A DNA stretch of 35,885 nucleotides from contig NZ_JAEMNU010000004.1 of assembly GCF_016461825.1 (NCBI RefSeq), positions 317 through 36,201 on the forward strand. The letters run 5' to 3'. The translations under genes and the position numbers were made by a program. Below the pieces are notes generated by a model. That model saw only the letters and a list, made by a program, of their open reading frames with translations. It was not told the origin of the DNA and made no database searches. How positions within the stretch are numbered: the stretch's first letter is position 1; each line of letters opens with the position of its first letter. Of this stretch, positions 27,345-35,885 are shown piece by piece. Origin of the DNA: Rugamonas violacea (GTDB taxonomy: Bacteria > Pseudomonadota > Gammaproteobacteria > Burkholderiales > Burkholderiaceae_D).

Positions 27345-28808
27345 TCAGGAGGAGCAGCTGACTTCGAGCTCGCTGGCCCAGTCGGGCGGCAGCGCCGCGT
27401 AGGACTCGTGCTCTGGCTGTTCGTCGTAGGGCCGCTGCAAAACTGACAGCAGGCGCGCCACTTCAGTAAAGTCCTTGTTTTGCGCTTTTTCAATGGCAAC
27501 TTGCGCCAGGTAATTGCGCAAAACGTACTTGGGGTTGGCGCCGTCCATGGCCGCCTTGCGTTCGGCGTCGCCGCGGCTTTCCTGGTTCAGGCGGACGCGG
27601 TATTGCAGCGCCCAGGCGTCGAAGGCGGGGCGGTCGATGAACAGGTCGCGCAGCGGCTCGTCGGCGGCCGCGTGGTCGCGTTGCAGATTGCCCAGGCGGC
27701 GGAAGAACAGGGTGAAATCGACGCCGTTGGCCTGCATTAGCGCGAACGTTGCGTCGAACAGGGCCTGATCGCCGTCCTGCCCGGTGGCCAGGCCCAGTTT
27801 GGCGCGCAGCAACCCGTTGAGCTTGGCGGCGAACTCGGCCTGGTAGATGTCCAGCGCCGCCTGGGTCGCCTCGACCTCGCCGATCAGCGGCAGCAGCGCT
27901 TGGCCCAGCGCGTAGCAGTTCCAATGGCCGATCTGCGGCTGCATGGCGTAGGAATAGCGGCCCTGCTGGTCGGTGTGGTTGCAGATGTGTTCGGCGTCGA
28001 AGGATTCCATGAAGCCGAAGGGGCCGTAGTCCAGGGTCAAGCCGAGGATGGACATATTGTCGGTGTTCATCACGCCGTGCATGAAGCCGACCGCCTGCCA
28101 ATGGGCGATCATGTGCGCCGTGCGGCGCGTTACTTCGGCCAGAAACGTCGCATATTTATTCTCTTCGTCCAACAACTGTGGATAAAAGCGCGCGATCACA
28201 TAGTCGGCCAGGACTTTCATTTGCTCCGGCTGGCGCTTGTAGAACCAGTGCTCGAAGGAGCCGAAGCGGACGAAGCTGGGCGCCATGCGCAGCACCACGG
28301 CCGAGCTTTCGACCGTTTCGCGCATCACGCCCTGGTCGGAGCCGGTGACGGAGAGGGCGCGCGAGGTCGGAATACCCAGCGCGTGCATCGCCTCGGAGCA
28401 GAGGAATTCGCGGATCGACGAGCGCAGCACGGCACGGCCGTCGCCCATGCGCGAATACGGCGTCAGGCCGGCGCCCTTCAGTTGCAGTTCGATCGGGCCG
28501 TCGGGGCCGGCCATGTCGCCGAGCAGAATGGCGCGGCCGTCGCCCAGTTGGCCGGCCCAGACGCCGAACTGGTGACCGGAATACACGGCCGCCAGCGGTT
28601 CGGCGCGCTCGGGGACGGCGTTGCCGGTCAGGGTGTCGAGGTAGTCCTGGCGCGCCAGCAGGGCCGGATCGAGGCCGAGCAGGCCGGCGGCCGTGTCGCT
28701 GACCGCCACCAGATACGGCGCGGGCAGCGGGGTCGGCATCAGCCGGGTGTAGAAAGCAGCGGGCAGGGACGCAAAGGAATTGTCCAGCGGCAGTTTAGCG
28801 GCAGTAAT
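27345..28808 (-). CDS. selO: Protein adenylyltransferase SelO (YdiU), atypical start
   Basis: SelO is a pseudokinase-fold enzyme that transfers AMP to protein hydroxyls, often in redox control. Present are [72 protein letters not shown] and the C-terminal VSCSS, where the Cys occupies the Sec position of eukaryotic SelO. The first ATG (28739) would give 464 residues but drop a conserved segment, [18 protein letters not shown], that is encoded in frame just upstream. Between the preceding in-frame stop (28829-28827) and 28739 there is no ATG, GTG or TTG. I place the start at ATT (28808-28806), the best-placed rare start codon, giving 487 residues; CTG codons are alternatives. The N-terminal boundary is inference; the gene identity is firm. 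Confidence 0.9.
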   Translation of the reverse strand: MTAAKLPLDNSFASLPAAFYTRLMPTPLPAPYLVAVSDTAAGLLGLDPALLARQDYLDTLTGNAVPERAEPLAAVYSGHQFGVWAGQLGDGRAILLGDMAGPDGPIELQLKGAGLTPYSRMGDGRAVLRSSIREFLCSEAMHALGIPTSRALSVTGSDQGVMRETVESSAVVLRMAPSFVRFGSFEHWFYKRQPEQMKVLADYVIARFYPQLLDEENKYATFLAEVTRRTAHMIAHWQAVGFMHGVMNTDNMSILGLTLDYGPFGFMESFDAEHICNHTDQQGRYSYAMQPQIGHWNCYALGQALLPLIGEVEATQAALDIYQAEFAAKLNGLLRAKLGLATGQDGDQALFDATFALMQANGVDFTLFFRRLGNLQRDHAAADEPLRDLFIDRPAFDAWALQYRVRLNQESRGDAERKAAMDGANPKYVLRNYLAQVAIEKAQNKDFTEVARLLSVLQRPYDEQPEHESYAALPPDWASELEVSCSS

Positions 28809-29066
28809 AGCGGTTCCAGTCGGAGGTTATTTCAGTGGCGGCCGGTGTCGGCGAGCGCAACGGCCAATAGGGAATTCTAACCCAACGGGCGAATTGTATT
28901 GGGCGCAAATCGCTTTTTGCAGTACCGTTACATACGCTAACAGGCTTATTTCGCTAGGTATCCGGGTGTTGTGCGCAGTTGCTGCGGCGCAGCATCGAAA
29001 AAAGTTGACGGTTTTAGCACGGTCGTTCCAAACTCAGCCGCATCCGTTCACTTTGCAGGAGCAGCA
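28809..29066. other. Divergent intergenic region, selO / acyl-CoA ligase
   Basis: 258 bp with no supported gene. A TACAAT-like box facing selO lies near 28895 with a weak -35 (CTGCAA) upstream. Facing the ligase I see no convincing -35/-10 pair. AGGAG at 29057-29061 is the ribosome site of the ligase gene. Confidence 0.4.
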
Positions 29067-30719
<1,653 letters not shown>

Positions 30720-30744
30720 ATTTTCGCTGCACGGTAACAAACCA

Positions 30745-30766
30745 GGCCGGGCGCCACGACCCGGCC
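30745..30766 (+). other. Hairpin between ligase and importer genes
   Basis: GGCCGGG (30745-30751) and CCCGGCC (30760-30766) form a 7-bp stem with an 8-base loop and no T-tract. It may stabilise or partly separate the ligase and importer transcripts. Confidence 0.35.
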
Positions 30767-30790
30767 AACCACATAATAAACGGAGACACC

Positions 30791-32047
30791 ATGACGAATT
30801 CCTCGCGCGCCCTTGTCGGTCGTACCACCGTGTTCGCTGCCGTGTTCAGCTCCTGCCTGGGCATGGGCACGGCGGCGGCGGACACCGTGAAAATCGCCTT
30901 CATCGACCCCTTGTCCGGTCCGTTCGCGCCGGTCGGGCAGAACCAGCTGAAGAGTTTCCAGTTGATCGCCGACATGGCCAACAAGGGCAAGTGGGCGGGC
31001 GACAAGCAGATCGAAGTGGTGGGTTTCGACAACAAGGGCAGCCCGCAGGAATCGTTGACCCAACTCAAAAGCGTGATCGACCAGGGCTACCGCTACATCA
31101 CCCAGGGCAACGGCTCCGGTGTCGGCCTGGCCTTGCTGGACGCCGTCAACAAGCACAACGAGCGCAATCCGGGCAAGGAACTGGTCTACCTGAACTACGC
31201 GGCGGTCGACCCGGACATGACCAACAGCAAGTGCAGCTTCTGGCACTTCCGCTTCGACGCCAACTCGGACATGAAGATGGAGGCGCTGACCAGCTTCATG
31301 GCGCCGAATCCCGCCATCAAAAAGGTCTACATCATCGGCCAAAACTATGCCTTCGGCCACGCCGTCGCCCGCGCCGCGCGCGAATACCTGACGCGCAAGC
31401 GGCCCGACATCCGCATCGTCGGCGATGATCTGCACCCGATCGCCCAGGTCAAGGACTTCTCGCCCTACATCGCCAAGATCAAGGCGTCCGGGGCCGACAC
31501 CGTCATCACCGGCAACTGGGGCGCCGACTTGGCCCTGCTGATCCGCGCCGCCAAGGACGCCGACCTGAAGGCCAATTTCTACACCTACTACGGCATCACC
31601 ACCGGCGTGCCGACGGCGATGGGGGCGGCCGGCGCCGAGCGCACCAAGATCGTCGGCAACTGGATGGCCAACAACGAAACCTTCGCCGGCAAGGAGATCG
31701 TCACCGCCTTCAAGGCCAAGTACAACGACGACTATTACGCCGCGCAAACCCATAGCATCATCACCATGCTGTCGCAGGCGATCAAGACCGCCGGCAGCGC
31801 CGATCCGGTCAAGGTCGCCTTCGCCATGGAGGACTTGAAGGTGCAGTCGATCAACGGCGAGGTGTGGATGCAGAAGAAGGACCACCAGTTGCAGCAGGCG
31901 CTGTATATCGGCACCTGGAGCAAGGTCAACGGCAAAGACGTGCGCTTCGACCAGGAAAACACCGGCTACGGCTGGAAACTCGACAAGAAGATCGACGCCT
32001 ACGTGGCCGGCCAGCCGACCTCCTGCCAGATGAAGCGCCCAGGCTAA
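30791..32047 (+). CDS. HAAT-type ABC importer, periplasmic binding protein
   Basis: A 418-residue periplasmic solute-binding protein of the branched-chain amino acid/amide (LivJ/UrtA-like) type. An atypical signal peptide (about 1-30, ending TAAADT) precedes VKIAFIDPLSGPFAPVGQNQL, the standard start of these type I binding proteins. Later segments KKVYIIGQNYAFGHAVARAAREYL, DFSPYIAKIKASGADTVITGNWG and YYAAQTHSIITML are typical. GGAG precedes the ATG. It heads a five-gene importer set. Members bind amino acids, amides, urea or aromatic acids, so the ligand is open; the acyl-CoA ligase next door hints at a carboxylic acid. Confidence 0.92.
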   Translation: MTNSSRALVGRTTVFAAVFSSCLGMGTAAADTVKIAFIDPLSGPFAPVGQNQLKSFQLIADMANKGKWAGDKQIEVVGFDNKGSPQESLTQLKSVIDQGYRYITQGNGSGVGLALLDAVNKHNERNPGKELVYLNYAAVDPDMTNSKCSFWHFRFDANSDMKMEALTSFMAPNPAIKKVYIIGQNYAFGHAVARAAREYLTRKRPDIRIVGDDLHPIAQVKDFSPYIAKIKASGADTVITGNWGADLALLIRAAKDADLKANFYTYYGITTGVPTAMGAAGAERTKIVGNWMANNETFAGKEIVTAFKAKYNDDYYAAQTHSIITMLSQAIKTAGSADPVKVAFAMEDLKVQSINGEVWMQKKDHQLQQALYIGTWSKVNGKDVRFDQENTGYGWKLDKKIDAYVAGQPTSCQMKRPG

Positions 32048-32062
32048 GCCGGACGCCATTCG

Positions 32063-33007
32063 ATGGAATTCACGCTGTTTACACTGCTGAACGGCGTCAG
32101 TTACGGACTGCTGCTGTTCATGCTGTCGTCCGGGCTGACGCTCATCTTCAGCATGATGGGAGTGCTCAACTTCGCCCACACCAGCTTCTACATGCTGGGC
32201 GCCTATATTGCCTGCAGCATCAGCGCGCGCATCGGTTTTTGGCCGGCGTTGCTGCTGGCGCCGCTGGTGGTCGGCCTGTTCGGCGCGTTGGTCGAACGCT
32301 ATGGCCTGCGGCCACTGCACAAGCTGGGCAATATCCCTGAATTGTTGTTCACCTTCGGCCTGTCGTATCTGATCGTCGAGCTGGTGCAACTGGTGTGGGG
32401 CCGCGCCGCGCTCAATTATCCGATTCCAGCGGAGTTGGATGGTCCCTTGTTCACGCTGTTTAGCACCAGTTTCCCCAAATATCGCGGCTTCATGATGGTG
32501 GTGGCGCTGGCCATGCTGGGTGTCGTCTACTTGCTGCTGACCCGTACACGCATCGGTCTGGTGATCCAAGCGGCATTGACCCATCCGGAGGCGGTCGAGG
32601 CCCTGGGCCACAACGTGCCGCGCATCTTCATGTGGGTGTTCGCCGGTGGCAGCGCGCTGGCCGGGCTGGCCGGGGTGATCGGCGGCAACGCCTTCGTCAC
32701 CGAACCGGCCATGGCGGCCACCGTCGGCAGCATCATCTTCGTGGTGGTGGTGGTCGGCGGCATGGGGTCGCTGGCCGGCGCCTTTGTCGCCTCGATCCTG
32801 ATCGGCGTCATGCAGACGACGGCGGTGGCGCTGGACTACTCGCTGGCCAGCGTGCTGGGCCGGTTCGGCGCGGAAGTCACGCCGAGCACGCCCGGCTTCG
32901 CGCTGCTCAATGTCACCATCGCCCAGAGCGCGGCAATTTTGCCCTTCCTGCTACTGGTGCTGATCCTCATTTTCCGGCCCAAGGGCCTGATGGGGACGCG
33001 GGAATGA
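32063..33007 (+). CDS. livH: HAAT importer permease, LivH type
   Basis: A 314-residue inner-membrane permease with LivH features: NGVSYGLLLFMLSSGLTLIFSMMGVLNFAHTSFYMLGAY at the start (the MGVLNFAH block), LGHNVPRIFMWVFAGGSALAGLAGVI and VVVGGMGSLAGAFVASILIG, ending RPKGLMGTRE. About eight membrane segments. It starts 15 bp after the binding-protein gene and overlaps the next gene by ATGA. The symbol is given at family level; the solute is unknown. Confidence 0.93.
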   Translation: MEFTLFTLLNGVSYGLLLFMLSSGLTLIFSMMGVLNFAHTSFYMLGAYIACSISARIGFWPALLLAPLVVGLFGALVERYGLRPLHKLGNIPELLFTFGLSYLIVELVQLVWGRAALNYPIPAELDGPLFTLFSTSFPKYRGFMMVVALAMLGVVYLLLTRTRIGLVIQAALTHPEAVEALGHNVPRIFMWVFAGGSALAGLAGVIGGNAFVTEPAMAATVGSIIFVVVVVGGMGSLAGAFVASILIGVMQTTAVALDYSLASVLGRFGAEVTPSTPGFALLNVTIAQSAAILPFLLLVLILIFRPKGLMGTRE

Positions 33008-34365
33008 GCGCCCGGCAAGGCAAGCAGGCAGCCGGCCGACAACTCGTCGAACCGGCTGTGGCGCCGGTGGCGGCCGGCCGGCTCAGTTTCGCGCCGCTGA
33101 ACCTGGGCCGCTACCTGGCCTGGGGCGGCTACGCCGTCTTGCTGCTGTTGGCGCCGCTGATCTTCGCCAAGGGCGGCGCGCTGACCTTGCTGTCGCAGAT
33201 GGGCACGGTGATGATCTTCGGCCTGTCCTACAACATGCTGCTGGGACAGGGCGGAATGTTGTCGTTCGGCCACTCGGTGTACTCCGGCCTGGGCGCCTTC
33301 TTCGCGATCCATGCGATGAACGCGGCGGCCACCGCCGGCGGTGCCTGGTCCGGCCTGCCCGTCAGCTTGGTGCCGCTGGTTGGCGGCGTCGCCGGCATGG
33401 GTTTCGGCGTGGTGTTTGGCTATGTCACAACGCGCAAGGCCGGCACCACTTTCGCCATGATTACGCTGGGCTTGGTCGAGCTGGTGTTCGCCAGTTCGCT
33501 GATGTTCCCCGGTTTCTTTGGCGGCGAGGGCGGCGTCACCAGCAACCGCGTCATGGGCGCGGCGCCGTTCGGCATCAGTTTCGGGCCGCAGATCCAAGTC
33601 TACTATTTGATCGCCGCATGGTTGTTTGCGTGCACGGTCGCCATGTATGCCTTCACCCACACCCCGCTCGGCCGGCTGATCAACGCCGTGCGCGACAACC
33701 CCGAGCGGGTAGAGTTCATCGGCTACGACACGCGCTGGGTGCGCTATCTGACCTTGATTTTGTCGGCCTTCTTCGCCGGCGTGTCCGGCGGCTTGTCGGC
33801 GATCAACTTCGAGATCGTCAGCGCCGAGAACGTCAGCGCCCTGCGCTCGGGCAGCGTGTTGTTGTTCACCTTTATCGGAGGCATCGGTTTCTTCTTCGGT
33901 CCGATGCTCGGCGCCGTGGTCGGCATCCTGTTCGCCGTGTTGCTGTCGGACTTCACGCCGGCCTGGCAGTTGTACCTCGGGCTGTTCTTCGTGTTGCTGG
34001 TGCGTTACGCGCCGGCCGGGCTGGCCAGCCTGTTGATGCGGTTGCTGCGGCTGGCATTGCACGGCAAGCTGGGCCGGGTCGGCCCCGGGCTGGGAAGGAT
34101 GACGTTGGCCGTGCTGCCCGGTCTGCTGGGCCTGATCGGCGCCGTGGAGATGCTCTACCACCTGACGCTGGATGCGGCCAACGGCAGCGTCAAGCGCCTG
34201 TTCGGCCTGAGTGCCGACACCGCGACCGCGCTGCCCTGGTGTGTGGCGGGCGGACTATTGCTGCTCAGTGTGCTGGCTTGGCGGCGCTGCCTGCCGTCGT
34301 TCCAGGCTGCCTGGCTGGCCGCCAACGCCGAGATCGCATTGAAAACCGGGAGTGCAGGCCGATGA
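33004..34365 (+). CDS. livM: HAAT importer permease, LivM type, with C-terminal extension
   Basis: A 453-residue LivM-type permease. The core has MIFGLSYNMLLGQGGMLSFGHSVYSGLGAF, TRKAGTTFAMITLGLVELVF and AVRDNPERVEFIGYDTRWVRYLTLILSAFFAGVSGGL. The core ends near residue 350; residues 366-453 add two more hydrophobic segments (TLAVLPGLLGLIGAVEMLYH and LPWCVAGGLLLLSVLAW) and a short charged tail, longer than ordinary LivM. A ~30-residue cytoplasmic tail precedes the first helix. The start (33004) overlaps the livH stop and the stop overlaps the livG start, both as ATGA. Confidence 0.92.
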   Translation: MSARQGKQAAGRQLVEPAVAPVAAGRLSFAPLNLGRYLAWGGYAVLLLLAPLIFAKGGALTLLSQMGTVMIFGLSYNMLLGQGGMLSFGHSVYSGLGAFFAIHAMNAAATAGGAWSGLPVSLVPLVGGVAGMGFGVVFGYVTTRKAGTTFAMITLGLVELVFASSLMFPGFFGGEGGVTSNRVMGAAPFGISFGPQIQVYYLIAAWLFACTVAMYAFTHTPLGRLINAVRDNPERVEFIGYDTRWVRYLTLILSAFFAGVSGGLSAINFEIVSAENVSALRSGSVLLFTFIGGIGFFFGPMLGAVVGILFAVLLSDFTPAWQLYLGLFFVLLVRYAPAGLASLLMRLLRLALHGKLGRVGPGLGRMTLAVLPGLLGLIGAVEMLYHLTLDAANGSVKRLFGLSADTATALPWCVAGGLLLLSVLAWRRCLPSFQAAWLAANAEIALKTGSAGR

Positions 34366-35117
34366 ACGCCCTCGAACTCATCGACGTGCGCAAGCAGTTC
34401 GGCGCCGCGCAGATCATCCGTGGCGCCAATCTGACGGTGGCGCAGGGCGAGCGGCTGGCCGTGATCGGTCCCAACGGCGCGGGTAAATCGACGCTGTTCA
34501 ATCTGGTTTCCGGCCGTTTTCCCGCCAGTTCCGGCGCCATCCTGCTCAATGGGGAAAACATTACTGGCCTGAAACCCTATCAAATCAACCGCCGCGGCCT
34601 GGCCCGCAGCTTCCAGATCAGCAATCTGTTCGTCAATTTGTCCGTCTATGAGAACTTGCGCTGCGCCGTCCTGTGGTCGCTCGGTTACAAATACTCCTTC
34701 TGGCACCGGCTCGGCGGCCTGCGCGACGCCCACGAGCGGGTTGAAAGCCTGCTCGAGCAGATCGGCCTGCAGCGCCAGCGCGGCGTGCCGGCCGGCGTGC
34801 TCAGCTATGCCGAGCAGCGCGCGTTGGAGATCGGCATCACCATCGCCGGCGGCGCCGACGTCATCCTGCTCGACGAGCCGACCGCCGGCATGAGCCGCTC
34901 CGAGTCCGACGCGGCGGTCGAGCTGATCCGCAAAATAACTATCGGCAAGACCTTATTGATGGTGGAGCACGACATGAGCGTGGTATTCGGCCTGGCCGAC
35001 AAGATCGCCGTGCTGGTTTATGGCGAGGTGATCGCCTGTGACACGCCGGCCAACATCCGCAACAACGCGGCCGTGCAGGCGGCCTACCTGGGCGCTGCGG
35101 ACGAGGAGGCGGCATGA
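34362..35117 (+). CDS. livG: HAAT importer ATPase, LivG type
   Basis: A 251-residue ATPase. Walker A is GPNGAGKS, Walker B VILLDEPTAGMS, and the switch His is in MVEHDMSVVFGLAD, the LivG signature ending. The signature loop is LSYAEQRALEIG rather than the commoner LSYGQQR, as in some subgroups. It begins as ATGA on the livM stop and ends as ATGA on the livF start, so translation is coupled through the operon. With LivF it forms the nucleotide-binding pair of the importer. Confidence 0.94.
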   Translation: MNALELIDVRKQFGAAQIIRGANLTVAQGERLAVIGPNGAGKSTLFNLVSGRFPASSGAILLNGENITGLKPYQINRRGLARSFQISNLFVNLSVYENLRCAVLWSLGYKYSFWHRLGGLRDAHERVESLLEQIGLQRQRGVPAGVLSYAEQRALEIGITIAGGADVILLDEPTAGMSRSESDAAVELIRKITIGKTLLMVEHDMSVVFGLADKIAVLVYGEVIACDTPANIRNNAAVQAAYLGAADEEAA

Positions 35118-35818
35118 GCGAGTTGCTGGATATTCGCGGCCTGCACGCCTATTACGGCAAGAGCCACGTGTTGCACGGCGTCGACCTGCGGGTTGGCCGG
35201 GGCGAAATCGTCAGCCTGCTCGGCCGCAACGGCGTGGGCCGCTCGACCTTGGTCAAGGCGGCCATGGGCCAGGTCAGCGCGACCGGCTCGGTGCGCTTCA
35301 AGGGCGACGAGATCCTCGGCCTGAAGGCCTTCCAGATCGCCCATCTGGGCCTGGGCTATGTGCCGGAGAACCGCGACATTTTTCCCACGCTCACGGTGGA
35401 ACAAAACCTGATCCTTGGGCAGAAGAAGAACGTACAATCGGGACGCTGGCGCTTGGACGACATGTACGCGATGTTTCCCCGCCTGCAAGAGCGGCGCCAG
35501 GTGGCCGCCGGCGTGCTGTCGGGCGGCGAGCAGCAGATGCTGACGCTATGTCGCAGCCTGATGGGCGACCCCGACCTGATCATGATCGACGAGCCGACCG
35601 AGGGCTTGGCGCCGAAGATCGTCGCGCTGGTGGCGCAGTATCTACGGGCCTTGAAGGAGAAGGGCATCTCGGTGCTGCTGGTTGAGCAAAAGCTGGCGAT
35701 CGCGTTGGACATATCGCAGCGCGTGTACGTGATGGGCCACGGCGCCATCGTCTTCGAAGGCACGCCGCAGCAACTGCGCACCGACGCCGCCGTGCGCAAG
35801 GAGTGGCTGGAAGTTTAG
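35114..35818 (+). CDS. livF: HAAT importer ATPase, LivF type, with Walker A Arg
   Basis: A 234-residue LivF-like ATPase, full length by family standards. It has YYGKSHVLHGVDL, GYVPENRDIFPTLTVEQNL, the signature LSGGEQQMLTLCRSL and Walker B LIMIDEPTEGLAP. Walker A reads GRNGVGRS (residues 37-44): the invariant Lys is Arg43 (codon CGC, 35240-35242). Other ATP-site motifs are intact, so this may be a subgroup trait with one modified nucleotide site rather than decay. It is coupled to livG by ATGA and is the last gene in the window. Confidence 0.93.
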   Translation: MSELLDIRGLHAYYGKSHVLHGVDLRVGRGEIVSLLGRNGVGRSTLVKAAMGQVSATGSVRFKGDEILGLKAFQIAHLGLGYVPENRDIFPTLTVEQNLILGQKKNVQSGRWRLDDMYAMFPRLQERRQVAAGVLSGGEQQMLTLCRSLMGDPDLIMIDEPTEGLAPKIVALVAQYLRALKEKGISVLLVEQKLAIALDISQRVYVMGHGAIVFEGTPQQLRTDAAVRKEWLEV

Positions 35819-35847
35819 ACGAAGAACCGGCGGGTTCAGCCAACCGG

Positions 35848-35885
35848 CAGCCGGCGGGGTCAGCAGCCGGCGGGGGGGGGGGGGG
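35848..35885. repeat. Repeats and poly-G run at window end
   Basis: The unit cagccggcgggg is seen twice, then the sequence ends in 14 consecutive G (35872-35885). A homopolymer at the exact end suggests a contig break or sequencing artefact in a GC-rich repeat. Confidence 0.6.

Noticed and set aside
26758..27402. Plus-strand 214-codon frame across yciB/msrB
   Set aside because: It is antisense to two well recognised genes and has no domain.

Overview
The window looks like a chromosomal segment of a high-GC betaproteobacterium, most likely Oxalobacteraceae (Massilia/Duganella/Janthinobacterium type). The grounds are GC-rich codon use, a PurL of about 1350 residues, the order selO-msrB-yciB-bolA-parvulin foldase, a betaproteobacterial general porin, and REP/MITE-like repeats of the kind seen in such genomes. 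This assignment is an inference from reading, not a database match. I saw no phage, IS transposase, CRISPR array, rRNA or tRNA. Most of the window is housekeeping and transport; the less ordinary material is in the control regions and repeats.

Layout. 1-268 is non-coding, with a long inverted repeat and a hairpin. 269-2336 holds a secreted metallo-beta-lactamase-fold hydrolase divergent from a LysR regulator. 2281-4765 holds mnmH coupled to a TesA-type esterase, divergent from a YbbA-like ABC ATPase. 4800-6377 is a bifunctional NAD(P)HX repair enzyme carrying a 15-bp minisatellite. 6533-10138 is a fused 5-oxoprolinase/hydantoinase. 10300-11937 is a receiver-TPR protein. 12253-16308 is purL with its terminator. 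16455-17752 holds a decapitated AraC regulator and an AlkD-like gene, which converge on a MITE-like repeat; both reading frames end inside it.

18115-24008 is a C4-dicarboxylate-type module: a DAACS symporter plus a porin behind a sigma-54 promoter, then a DctB-like kinase and a DctD-like sigma-54 activator. Six GTCCA half-sites lie upstream of the promoter. The wiring suggests the DctB/DctD pair senses the substrate and switches on the transporter-porin operon.

24103-28808 is read leftward: selO, msrB, yciB, bolA and two tandem parvulin-type foldases, i.e. redox/envelope stress and protein folding functions. selO appears to lack any ATG/GTG/TTG start that would include its conserved N-terminus. 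29067-35818 is read rightward: an AMP-forming acyl-CoA ligase, then a complete HAAT-type (Liv/Urt-like) ABC importer whose last four genes are chained by ATGA overlaps. Its LivF-like ATPase has Arg in place of the Walker A Lys. The window ends in a run of 14 G, probably a contig-end artefact.
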